A DNA stretch of 64,000 nt, from positions 14,585,701-14,649,700 of the forward strand of contig OX387607.1 in the NCBI GenBank assembly GCA_947568835.1, given 5' to 3'. This DNA comes from Protonemura montana (Eukaryota > Arthropoda > Insecta > Plecoptera > Nemouridae). Numbering within the stretch: position 1 is the first letter of the stretch; each line of letters begins with the position of its first letter. Shown piece by piece: positions 14,417 to 26,190 of the stretch. The translations under genes and the position numbers were made by a program. The notes beneath the pieces are model-generated. The model was not told the DNA's origin, did no database searches, and saw only the letters and a list, made by a program, of their open reading frames with translations.

Positions 14417-14494
14417 GCTTCGTCGCTTTGGTCAACTCCTTGTCTTCAAGATGCAAGCACACACTTGATGATCTTCCAGAGCAAAACAAATGGG
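14417..14494 (+). CDS. Candidate 78-bp internal exon of an unrecognised plus-strand gene
   Basis: A strong pyrimidine tract (tctctttctctcttccag) ends at 14416 and a donor GTATGT starts at 14495. The 78-bp interval is a multiple of three. Read with two leading bases (phase 1 in, phase 1 out) it is open and gives 25 residues containing SLSSRCKHTLDDLPEQNKW. A second frame (phase 0) is also open, so the frame is not proven. I recognise no domain. It could be a real exon of a gene with large introns, an untranslated exon, or chance splice-like sequence. RNA data would decide. Confidence 0.25.
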
Positions 14495-15260
14495 GTATGT
14501 GAAATTACAGGATAATCTCGAAGGAAATTCCTTCGCCACGTGAAATGCCTTTACCGTTCAATATCGACTGTTGAGAATTCTATCTTGAGCATTTCGCAAA
14601 ACTATAACCGTATTTTAAGCACATTTCCAACTATTTGTAACCTTAAAGCTTACCGCTACTGTACAACAAAAGCATGGAATTTGTAAAGCATGCTTTCGGT
14701 CGTGGTTACAGCTGTAAACAGTAAAATATCATCATAGTTTTCATTGTACATTTTCTATTGGAAGTTGACTGTGAGCTATTTATACTTTTTGTATACTTTT
14801 AACAAGGCTTTGGATGAGTCCTTAATGCTGACCAAGGAGGCTGGAACCTCGTCCTTCTGTTTCACCCTTGATAAACATAAGGGTGAAAATAAAAAATCAG
14901 GAGTTTACAGCCTCCATGATATTTACGGTAAAAATTTACTGATTTTCTTTAATAAAAAAGTGTTTTGAAATTGGTCATCACAAACGACACGCTAGCTTCC
15001 AGATTATTGCCAGCAAGAAAAGTCGATTATGCTTTTCAAAGATAATCCAGTTTTTTATCCAGCAAAGCAGAAAAAAATCCAAAACAAATGCATAAGTTTT
15101 CAGCGACGGTTTCTCTAGCTGACGATGCTGATAACAACGCCCTAGCCTAAAAGTGTCGCATGCATTTTGCGTTTCGTGGGTCGACGCGTTGGCTGAGAAG
15201 AAATCCCCAAGTGTGAGATCAGTTCTTGGACCCTGACACGTTACTAATGGCTTACACATG

Positions 15261-15315
15261 CCACCCCCAGGCCAACCACCCCCAGGCCGACCACCCCCAG
15301 GCCGGCCACCCCCGT
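15261..15315. repeat. 15-bp GC-rich minisatellite
   Basis: Units at 15261, 15276, 15291 and a partial one at 15306 read ccacccccaggccra. It stands out as C-rich in AT-rich surroundings. On the minus strand it would read GGGRPGGGWP-like residues, but that ORF has no other support. Confidence 0.85.
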
Positions 15316-16103
15316 TGTCGTTACATAAACGAGACAGCAAGAACAAAATAAAGCTTGTAAGAGGAAAAAACGCTGGGACACACTGTGATTTAACTTGAGA
15401 GACTTGAGCGCCTTGACGTTCAAAATCAATCATACTTGATCAATAGCTGGAGCAGAACAAAAAAAAAAGAAAATAATAATAACTTAAAACGGTTAACTTG
15501 GGGCAATGTGAAGAAAAAAAAAGAGGTCGACATTTTTCCGTGAGAGCATTTTGGTTTGTAAGAAGTATGTGCCAGTATTTTAAAGAGTGCCAAAGCAGGA
15601 CGACGACGAAGGAAGGAAAGGAAATCTATGTTCTTTGTAGTAAGAAAGTATGGGATCCATATTGGCATCCGAAACAGCAGGCAAGTGCTTTGGAGCATTA
15701 TTTTCCCATTTCGAAAAGCGACGGAGAACAATATAAAAAAGTAAATTCGTATGCTAATAAATGCTAATGCCACGTTCCTCTCACGTCTTTAGAGAAATCG
15801 CATCAGTCAATTTTTGCTGCAAAAAGTTTTGTAGATTTAAAGCTTTGAGCCTAGTTTATCAACCGCCCGTATCGTTTTAACAAAATAACAAATGTAATTG
15901 GTTTGGTTTCTGTTGAGTGAGACATAAATTCAGTTTTGTTTGGCACAAGAGAACAATTTTTGAATTAATGAACATTATCCCTAATTTGACTTGTAAAAAT
16001 GGGACAACAACATACACACATACAGTTTTGTATTTTTTTTGTGACCCACGTTTACTTTATCTTACCTTAGCAGTAGTTAAAAAAAAACTAAAAAAACTAA
16101 TAC

Positions 16104-16225
16104 GGGGTTTTAGAATGCTAAGTTTAGCAACTAATATTCTCGACTTTATTTCATCAAGGGTAAAAACTTTGCTGATACGATATGATGAAGTAACAGACAT
16201 TAGAAACGACACTTCGGGAAAATTT
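16104..16225. mobile_element. Possible degenerate fold-back copy of the hammerhead-like family
   Basis: ggggttttagaatgctaag resembles the family's gggttttgaatgctaag. It is followed by tttatttcatcaagggtaaa and later gatgaagtaacagacattag and aaacgacacttcggg, in the order seen in fold-back copies. Divergence is high, so this may be coincidence. Confidence 0.3.
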
Positions 16226-16424
16226 GCTGTTTTATTTTTAAGAGTCTTTTGCAATAAAATGTGTTGGTCGTAGAACGAAACCTTTTTGATTACAAACAAT
16301 ATTGTTATTATTAACATCTAGGTAACTTTTTTACATAAATTCATAAAAAAAAACGCATTACAAAAGGAAATGTCACACCCAAACCATTTCAACAAAAGTT
16401 CCTGAAAACAAGTCTAGAACATTG

Positions 16425-16635
16425 CTTTGCAAAGTCTGGTCGCGTCTGGCGTTGTCAGAACACAAAATCGCCGAGCTTCTATCAATATTTGGCGGCCGTC
16501 GCGGTCAAATATGGGGGTTTGGGACACTCTGCATTGCCGGGGCATATTGCGGCAGACAGGGAGCTAGTCTGTGCGGTCAACCCCAACCCACTAGCGGCCG
16601 GACTAGCGTATCAAGACACCAGTGTTTGATCTGCT
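16425..16635 (+). pseudogene. Possible decayed non-LTR retrotransposon RNase H fragment
   Basis: The plus frame through 16507-16632 reads GLGHSALPGHIAADRE, which resembles the GHSGIPGNEKAD-type motif near the end of RNase H domains in Jockey-like elements. An upstream piece in another frame (ALSEHKIAELLSI) sits at a fitting distance, so a frameshift would be needed. No reverse transcriptase is visible nearby. Call is tentative. Confidence 0.3.
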
Positions 16636-16835
16636 TAAAGCCTGCAAGCTTTACGCTGGTGAACTTTACCGACATGGCTTGCTGCTATGCTCTGGTTCTC
16701 ATGAAAAGAAATCTAGCTGCACAAAGTGCCTGGTCAAAGTCTTAGATGAAGGAGAATGCAAGTCGAGAATTTGCTTGATGGCAGCGCCAACATAGGATAT
16801 GTATATTTTGTTTGAGGGTTTAACCGTGCTACCAT

Positions 16836-17170
16836 AGCGCTAGAGTTAAACGCGAAGATGGCCGCCAAACAACAAAACTGAAGGATGCTACTAGGTGGAA
16901 TCAAAGTCGTGTTGAGTGTTAAGAAATTTCATTTCGTTATTCTTCGCAGTTTCCCCTCATTTGAGACGCTTAATTAATCTTCATTAATGCTCAACTCAAC
17001 GATTGATACGCGTTGCAAATATTTTAAGTTTTATTATTTTTTTTTTTACTTAGAGGTTTGTTAAAAATGGGTGCCGAAAACGCTATCGGTTGTCTTCTTT
17101 GGTAACCACGTGTTGCCGGCTCGTTTTCTCAGCAGAAAGTTTAACATTCACGTTGGCCATCTGATTGTAC
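16836..17170 (+). mobile_element. Dispersed AT-rich family (agcgcta...cagcagaaagttt), copy 1
   Basis: Shared landmarks in order: agcgcta at the 5' end, ggatgctactaggtggaatc, a tttgagac-like box, caacgattgatacg, ttagaggtttgttaaaa, and near the 3' end accacgtgttgccggctcg and ctcagcagaaagttt. The same order is found in the copies at 21830, 22662, 23641 (minus) and 49417. No conserved protein frame is visible, so it is probably non-autonomous. Confidence 0.7.
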
Positions 17171-20100
17171 CTCAATGGGTTTCAGCGTTGTTAGTAATTT
17201 GTTACCATGTTCATCCACCAGAATTTGTAGATAGCCAACCTTTTGTCTTTTTTACAAGATATCTGCAAAAATACTTTCGGGACTTTTGTTTAGTTTCATA
17301 TTAACGTTTATTTTTTAATTTGCCACAGTGACTTGCTCGTTTTTTCTAAAAGTATCTGTCATAATATTTTGTAACTCTTATGGCAATGGTAATCTTACAT
17401 TTTTAGATTCTTTCCTTTGGTTAATAATTTAGAGTTCATATTTGTTTAGCAAAAGACTGCCAATCACTAATTTCATCACAACGTTTTCCATCTTTTCCTG
17501 TCTTAACCAAAGACCGACATAATCCAACGCGTCTTGCACAGCCAATTTCAAAATACCATTAATCAATCTCATATAAAATCATTTCCGTTTACCCCGCTCA
17601 TTTCTAATCGCAAATAATGAATAATGGATTGACGTTATCCAATATTTCAAGCCTATCCGTGTACAATAAACGGAGATGGACGTCTTAAGATCTTCGATCT
17701 CCACCATGTTTTACCTCAGGTACACCACAATTTAATGCGCTGGGTTTTGATTTCGGACAACCTCGATTCATATTTCTTGTTCGCTTTGCACGCGTTTTGC
17801 ATATGAAAAGTCTGTCGAGCGATCGCAGACAACGCACCGAACCAATAATAAACGTAACGGCAATTTATTATGGGGCACAACGTGTGTACAGTGATTTGTA
17901 ACTGTGTTTGAAATTGACAATTATTACATACGATGAAGATTGATGGTCGAAGATAGCTGTGTGTCAGCGTTTAGTTTTATAAATTCTCCTTTTAAAATTG
18001 CTGTTGTGTATCAAGTCATGATTGAAAGTCTCTTCGCTGCGATTGATTTACCACCTTGCAAGGAAACGCGCGCTACTCTGTGTATCCATCTACCAGCTCG
18101 TAACTGCCGCCGCTATCGGATCTCTTCACGGTAGATTTACTCTAGTTTGATTCTACGAGGTTACCGAACACGGGCCATGTATCTTACGAGTGTTGCTTCG
18201 ATTCGCGGCGCTGAATCTCTGATGGCATTTCGATTTGTTCACGCTGTCACTGAGAATGTTGCATGGTCAACCAAATTATTTTTCACGACGGCTTTCTTGA
18301 ATGCTGAACGAAACAATATCCCATAAGAAAAAAATGTGTATGTTCAGCTTTTCTTCTAAAAAAAAACGATCTTCACGTTGTAAATCTTTGCTATGCCATT
18401 TTCATTCTCGTATATAGATAATGATAAAGTCGGATAAATCCCTTTGACCAATCCTTTTCTTTTCTTATTCGTGTAATTACCAATTAAATCCAACCTTTTG
18501 AGAAGACAGTCAAAATGTAATTATTTCATTATGATTCAAATGCAAAAAGATTGTCTCTCTTCATTAACCCACTTCCAAGTCGCTTAAGTTTTGATCACAT
18601 TTAAGCTCTTTTAAACGCTCTCCATTTAGACGGTAAGTGGCGAAAAAGTTACTCTTTTTCCGCTTCCAATTCACTGGTACCTGCAGGCGTTTCACTGAAT
18701 GGAATGCATCGAGGCGGCGTGCTGCAGGACGCTTCCTAAGGGCCTCGGCTGCAAGCCGGAATACTAAACAAGATGGAGACGATATAGGTTTCTTGGTGTA
18801 AACCTCTTATCTGGGGTTGAGATATATCATGCTTCCAACGATTCCCCAGTTTCCCACTAGATAGGGCGAGAGACGAGCGTAAGTCGTTCGAATTCACCTA
18901 CCGGTTCTATTATCTAAGAATCCGTGACAAATTATCCTCCATTAGCCTAAGATGGCGTCTTGCCGTTCCGTATAACCCCGGCCATGTTTTATATTTCCAG
19001 ATAGCCTATGCTAATTTTGACGAACGTTCTCTTGCGAGATAAAAAAAAATGTGTGTTAAAAATGTGCCACATAAATCTCTCTCTGTTGCTAATGCAATTT
19101 GGTTCTACACACATAACTAAACTGCTAATGTCACCTTGATTTTAGCTGAAAAAAACTAAACACTATCTTTGAAACATAGTTGCATTGCACCCATATACGT
19201 TACATGAAGATATTATATAGTGATGCAATGAATTTGATTGTTTAAATGCTAATAGAGAATGTTTTTATAGAGTTACGCCGATATTTCATCCCAAATTGAA
19301 AATTATCGGTAAAAGTATGAAATAACATCTCCAACTTCTGTTGAACTTTATGCTTGACATAGTATATACAGTTCGCACCGCTCCTCTAGTACATGATTAG
19401 ATTAAAAAACATGAAAAAAAAGAAGATTCTGTGAGTGTGTGTTTGTGTTTATACATAAAATTTATTGCCAACATTTGCCAAGTTTCCCGCTAGCCCATCT
19501 TGTGAAGTTCTTTTCAGAAAACTACAGATTCGTTTAAGCTGCAACCAGCAGCAGCAGCAGCAAGCGTTAGTCTCTAGCTCTGGTGTTTCCAGCTCAGCTG
19601 AAACTTTCCTAAGAGCATTTACGTCAATTACCTTGAAAGTAGCGAAAAGAAAAACTTTTGGTAGGGAGGTCGAAATTAATACTTGGTCTATGCTGACGAC
19701 ATCAACAAAATATTAAGAAACTTTCAAAAAACATTTCTCTAGAGGGCAGGCTACGATTGTTTGGCGGCAATAGACAAGAATGTCATCAATATTTAATATA
19801 ACTTGGTAGAATCAGTCTTGTCGTTATGACACACATGTTCATTTATGAGAAACCGTGCAGTTCATTTAATCTCATTTATGAAATTGGTACTGTTCAGTTA
19901 AATAAGCATTTATCAATAAAAGGAATAACACAGTGACAATTTCGAGCAATTATTTCTAACTAGCTCACGGTCATTAGACTAGCTTTTGCATAGTCAAAGC
20001 AAAACTAGTTCTAAATAGCTCATGTGCGCTCGGTCATATTTTAATGATATTATTTCAATCATCCATTCCGTTATTAGGGGTTGCAATTACCAAATCGACT

Positions 20101-21829
20101 TGTTTTATTATGTTTAAAGCTATACAATTTCATGTTTACATTTTTTCTTATTATTTACTTTTTTTCGTTACAATGGTGACATCTGTGGGATTGGTGGCAG
20201 CGGTTGGGATTACTATTTTATTTTGTTTGATTCCTATGCTTTTTTCAGTTTTTCGTCACCTTTTCAGTGAAGAAGATCGATTTTTAATTAAGATTACAGA
20301 TTTGATCACGTCACTCGCTTCCGCCTATGAAATATTCAAAGCGTACGACGCATTTCGTAGCCAAATCAAACCCATTAATTTTAAACTTGAGATTTGTGGA
20401 ACATCTCAAGACAACTGGTCTCTTACAGGCGGAAGCGAAGTGTAAAAATAGCCTCGTCTTGTTGCTCGAGGTTGGATCTCGTAACAGTTTCAACACTCTC
20501 TGCGAATGATTTAAGTGTTTATTATAACGAGATCTGATGGAAATGTGGTGCTCACGCTTTCGAAGCGAACGTTGTCCAACGTAGTATATACGTACAAGCG
20601 TAAACACTCTGTCAAAAACTTTAAGTTCCGCATCTATTATGCAAGGTTTGATGGTGGAAGAAAATAGTTGGGTAGCTAAGTTTCTGTTAAAACTTTAATG
20701 CACTTGGTTATTGTTACGGGAAAGTTTACCGAAAAACGCAGGAGTGCTGCGAGTGGGACTTGTTAACGATCGTTTTAAATTATAAACGTGTTTTATTTTC
20801 GAAATTAATTTTGAGTGCGAATAGTTATTAGTTCATCGGAGCTAAACCCTCTAAAGAACAAAAAAAGAGTAAAAAACATTTTACTAAATATCTGCTCTTG
20901 CCTTCATGTGACAAAATGCGGTTTGCCCCTGATCGAAAAAGCAATAAACCAGCAATCAAAATGGTTTTTCAAATCAGTTTTAACACGTTCTGTGCATTCT
21001 AGGTTACGCTTCGACAACGCACAGGCTCTGTGAATTCCAAGTTAATATTTTATACAGAAAATACCAGAAAATAGAAGTAATAATTTGAAACAATATTTCC
21101 AGGAATGGTGCACATTGCATATCGGTGACATTTGCATATCAAATAGAATTGCCAATAACGTAACACTATTATGCTCAGTTCTGTACCAAACTACCGTCAA
21201 AGCTCATATGACTCGAACATCAAAACATATCATATTTGCATAATGGCCAACGAAGCAGACAACCGCATATTACAAGTATACAACATACCATAAAATACGA
21301 CGCAGTACGAATGATGAAAAAGGGAGGAAAGTCTTGCCTTGCGTAAACTCAGTATACGTTAACTAGATAATTGTTTAAACATTTACATGAATTTTTTGTT
21401 ATACAAATTAAAATATGAAATAATTTGCTGAATTTGACCATAGGCATGTAAACAGATCCAGAGATATCTGTTTAAAATTGCAAATACTTGCAATGCGTAA
21501 AGTAATTTCTGATAAGGAACTGGATTAAACTCTCAAAAATTGGCGCACAAAAATGTTTAAAAAAAAAGTGGTGGTCGGTATTTTGGTGTTCCGTTAAGGA
21601 CCTCACAGTCTGTTATTTCATTCTTTGCTTTGCAACCGTATGTTAATTAACCGTCTGTTAAGTTTTAACCGAATATAACAAAAGGTAACTTAAAATTTAA
21701 TTTTACACAATTTGTTCTTCGATTTGATGTAATGAAATGGTGTTTAGATTTGCAAAGCATTAGAAATAGAACAATGTAAACGTGTGTGATTTACTGACGT
21801 TTTGGTAATGTACCACATATTTTTCTACC
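17171..21829. other. Non-coding stretch
   Basis: The longest plus frame (20044-20445) has hydrophobic runs but no homology, splice support or favourable codon use. A short CAG run lies at about 19545-19562. Otherwise nothing recognised. Confidence 0.5.
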
Positions 21830-22165
21830 AGCGCTATTTTAAGATTGTTTCCAGAAAAAATTACCACAAAATGAATTCTTTACCGACAAAAATAGAGAAT
21901 GCTTCTAGGTGTCGGTTCCATCTTTTCGAATTTTTTGTAGATTTCTCGCATTTGAGACACATTTATGCTAAACTAATCTTTATCAACATCATCTACCATT
22001 TATCATTTATCATCTGTATTGATCTTTATTATAACTTAACAATTTTTATTCATGTATCGATAATTCGAGTCATAATTATTTAATTGTCGAGGTTTGTTAA
22101 AAAGGACGGCCACAGGCGTCATTTGGTGGCACCTACCATACAAAAAGTTTACTATCACCGCTAGC
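21830..22165 (+). mobile_element. Dispersed AT-rich family, copy 2
   Basis: agcgctattttaag at the start, gagaatgcttctaggtgtcg, tttgagacacatttatgct, gtcgaggtttgttaaaaagg and gtggcacctaccat follow the landmark order. The terminal ttgccggctcg segment is lost or diverged. Confidence 0.65.
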
Positions 22166-22661
22166 CTTCTGTCTATATCGATAAACTTAATGGAACCGTC
22201 ATACAACCCCAAGGGAAAATAAATTTAAGTTCTACAGAACGAAATGCAGTTGATCTATCATCTGAAGTCTCAAAATGTCAGCTATCGAAACCAGTTCACA
22301 TACCCGACTGGTCGATCATCGCATTTCACTGGCAGTTGAAAAAACTTGTCGATTTTTCCGCTTAGTTAAAGAATAGTTCGCCCGAACTTTGCCAACGAGA
22401 GAAGAACGTCAATCAAACTGCACGACTGATCGTGCTATATGTGTCATGAAATTGCATTATTTCTCTGTCAAATCACTCAGCCACAAGTTATTAAGTGATG
22501 CGCTTCAATGATTTTAATCGTGTAACCGCAGAGTTCGTGCCTGATTTTTGTTAACCCCATTGGCTAATTCGGCGTAAGTAACGGTTAATGGCAGTAATAT
22601 CTTTTGCAGGTGCGTTGGTAAAATTTTAAACGTAAAGAGGCGTAGTTGAATCGTTTTACCA

Positions 22662-23030
22662 AGGCGCTAATATTAATACTGAACTGTCTTCCTGAAAAAT
22701 AACCGCAAAATGACTAATTTATTGAAAAAAATGGAAGATGCCATTAGGTAAAACCACCATCGCTTTGAGTGCTTAGAAATCATAGTTTTTTTTCGCTGAT
22801 TACTCGGATTTGAGACTGGTTTACGCTCAATTAATATTTTTTAAAGCTTCTTCATAGCTACCGGCATAGCTACCTCAAAGGTTGATGTACGTTTGTCAAT
22901 ATTTTGAGTCGTTATTATTTAATTGTAGAGGTTTATGAAAAAAAAGACGGTAGCGAGCGCCATGAGGTGACAGCTACCGTAACCACGTTTTGCCGGCCTC
23001 GTTTGCTCAGCAGAATGTTTAACAAGCACT
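22662..23030 (+). mobile_element. Dispersed AT-rich family, copy 3
   Basis: gcgctaatattaata, ggaagatgccattaggtaaa, atttgagactggtttacgct, tagaggtttatgaaaa, accacgttttgccggcctcg and ctcagcagaatgtttaac keep the landmark order. It lies about 500 bp after copy 2 in the same orientation. Confidence 0.7.
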
Positions 23031-23640
23031 GTAGGTGTGAGGCGATACTTGGAGTAAAAAAATTCTAAAGCTTCATAGAAAAAAGTCGCATGTGTGTCGT
23101 TATTTCCTCCGATGCGTTTCCATTCCTTATCAACCGTGACCTTTTCACAACTATCTGAAAAGCTCTTCGAAAATAATTGAGATGTTCTTTATTTATCTTT
23201 TCATCTTTTCGTCAAGTGGCATTCGTTTACATAATATGAGACGCAACATTTTTCTTCCTCTTAACATTTCTGTTTTCGTCTCGAACACGGTTTGGCAGCC
23301 GGCTTGCTCCCGAAGGGCAGAGGGCGCCCGTCCCTCGCCTGGCCAAACATCCCATCGACTTTAACGATGTCCACTCCCAAGGTTTTACGATACTAAAAGC
23401 TGAGATCCATGTTTCTTGAAAGTTTATTCGTCCTCTCAAGGCGTTTTCGAGTGCCAGTGTTTATCAGCGAGAGTCTCCTTGTAAACAAAAAAATCGATAA
23501 AATAGGATAGTAACTTTTGCACACCGATTGATAAAAACGAAGGTATTTTGAAAATTTGCTCAAGTATCGTGCTTTTAGATAGGGCCAATATAGTTGAATT
23601 GATAAGTAAAGTCAGAGGGCCATCGTGAATGATAAAACTG

Positions 23641-23955
23641 CTGTTGAGCCATCGAGCCGGCAACAAATGGTAACGGTAGGTGCCACACGATGGCGCTTGC
23701 GGCCGTTCATTTGTACAAACTTTCACAGTTACGTAGTTAGGTGTCGAAACATCGATGCATGTATTTCAGCCGTTGAGGTTAGCATTAATAAAGAATAATT
23801 GCACGTAAATCAGTTTGCCAGAAATAACGGAATGATTTTTTTTAAACTCGAAACGACGGTAATGCCACCTAGTAGCAAGCATCCTCCATTTTAGTCTTAG
23901 TAGCAGTCAATGGTTGTTTTTGTTTCGCAAAGACAGCTAACATTAGCGCTATGGT
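23641..23955 (-). mobile_element. Dispersed AT-rich family, copy 4
   Basis: Read on the minus strand it starts at agcgctaatgt, passes ggatgcttgctactaggtgg and ends with gtggcacctaccgttacc and ttgttgccggctcg. Together with copies 2 and 3 it makes a local cluster around 22-24 kb. Confidence 0.68.
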
Positions 23956-25919
23956 ATTACACCTATACCTTCCAATGTAAAAATAACGAATCTCTCTCTT
24001 AACAAAAAAGAAAGCTCGTGATTTGACATTATTTTACTAAAGTTTCAAAACTTTTTTTTTGTAGCGTCAAAAAATTACTACTTTTGAGCACCTTTTTTGA
24101 AGAAAAAAATTCCAATATTTTATAAAACTTTATATGTTCTTTAAAATTTCTCTAGTTGTTACTATTGACAATTCTAAAGGTACACTTCTTTGTTTACGGC
24201 TCTGTGATTCTTTTATGGGAGACAGTAGATTTCACACCGAACAATAAACTAACTATTTTCTTCAGCTGGAAGCTTCCGAAAAGATTTTCCTCTGTTGGCA
24301 AGAAACAAAAAATTCAATAATGGATGGCACAGGACGAGGTTTCTGATAAAATTCCTGTCTTCAAGTCCCTGCGAGAGCCAGCAAGCTACGATTCAATTAA
24401 CAGACAGAATACAACGCACTTTTTCCAAATCAAACCGAAACAAACAAAAAAAAAACACAAAAACAATACAGCAAAAAAAAAGTCCATGGGCATTCATTTC
24501 CTTTTCGCCAAACATTTCCGTTGCCTTTCCACAGACGTCTTCGCATTGTCCTTTCTCATTAATTTCCTTGTCTGTTCCTTCTGTCTTCGCGGTGAAGGTT
24601 AGAACCAATGTACCATGATCTGACCAGAGACCTTGTTCCAGACGGGATAATCTAACCCTAACATTCCGTGACACCGTCGCCGATATTTGGCAAACCGCCC
24701 AAGAAGTGTGTCAAACAAGATGCAATAGAAATAGAAGCCCCGTTCGCCGATGTGTGCGTGCTCGTGCTTGTTTACTAACTATGGGTGTGTATCCTCGCTT
24801 CTAGCGGTAATCAATTAACTTATTACTCTGGTGCTATCACGGGGTGTTAATTGAGATGTTCTTGGTTTGCTGAGGTGGTATACCGTGAACCGTAACGTTG
24901 TCAAACTCTAATGAAACACGCTTTGCTGCGTGGATGGCTGCTAAGGATGATTCAGTTCGTTTGGTATATGAATACTTCATGGGGTATTGATTTCGTAGCG
25001 AAAAGTCTCTGGTTGCTGTAGATTTTCCCGGGAACTCCCCCGGAGCATTTCTTGGTTTGGTCATCACGACCCTTATATCTGGATATTTGGGGAAATACAA
25101 ATCTAGATGAAGAAGGTGAATCATTGACTTGGTTTTTTTTCTTCGTGGTCTCAGCATCGTTTCAAATGCCGTACGCACAATTATTCGGGAAAATTTATAT
25201 GATCTGTATATGACCTGGCATCTTTCAAATAAGTTGACTACACCGAAAATCACAGCTTTTCACATACAATAGGCACTTTGAATCTCTCTGTGACCAAATT
25301 CTATCAATCACTGTATATTTTTTTAGCCTGGTATATACTTTAACAATATGGATTATACTTCAAACAGTGTCCAGAGCCATCCTTTTAAAATTTGACAGTA
25401 TAGAACATAAAAAATTCATGACCCAAGCTTACTTTTCACCAATGTTGAACTTTGCCCAATACTGCATGAATAATTTTAACATTCTAGCCAACCATTGGAC
25501 GGTACCAATTCTTCATATAAACGAAGTACCACTGTCGTCCACATTATTACACATACTATATACCTACAGCATAATAGGTACGGGAAAGGATGCATATTGT
25601 AGAGTGTATTATAGAGATGGGGGTAACTCCTGGTGCTGCCTATATAATATACATTGCCGTCGGGTTTCGGGCCGGTACGTGTTTCCCTCGCAGTGATTGC
25701 GAACAGGAGGCAAGCCCCTATAGGGGAGCTCATTTTCCATCAACCTGCGTCATGGAAACTGCGCGGGGAAAGCCGCGAAATGCCGGCTTGATTTTCATTT
25801 TACATTGTTGCTGGAAACGAACCCGGCAAATGTTCAAGTATTTCCATATAGTTGGTTAGTGAAAAGTGAAACAAACTTTTGAAAATCTCAGATGTGTAAT
25901 TCCAGTGAGTTTTTTGCTA

Positions 25920-26190
25920 AAAAGCGCCAGTTTTTTTAGTTATTTCTTTGCGAAAAATGACCGAAAAAGTTAAGGATGTTAGTGAATTAACCGTCGATTC
26001 GAGTTATTATTACTTTACTCAGTAAATTTTAATTTATTAATACTAGCCTCAACGATTGGTAAACATGCATTGCTATAAAGAGAGGTGATTATTGAATTGC
26101 AGAAGTTAAGCAGGAAAGCCGCAACTCCATCGGGTGGCATCTGCTCAGCAAAAAAGTTCCACACTAACGCTGGCTCTCTGACTATACATA
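25920..26190 (+). mobile_element. Dispersed AT-rich family, diverged copy 5
   Basis: aaaagcgccagttttttt, gaaaaagttaaggatgttag, ctcaacgattggtaaacatg, cgggtggcatctgctcagca and aaaaagttccac follow the landmark order with gaps. It is the least certain copy. Confidence 0.4.

Noticed and set aside
24255-24618. Exon candidate behind ctaactattttcttcag with a 107-codon frame
   Set aside because: The acceptor is good, but two frames are open, the composition is lysine-rich low complexity, and no donor fits convincingly.
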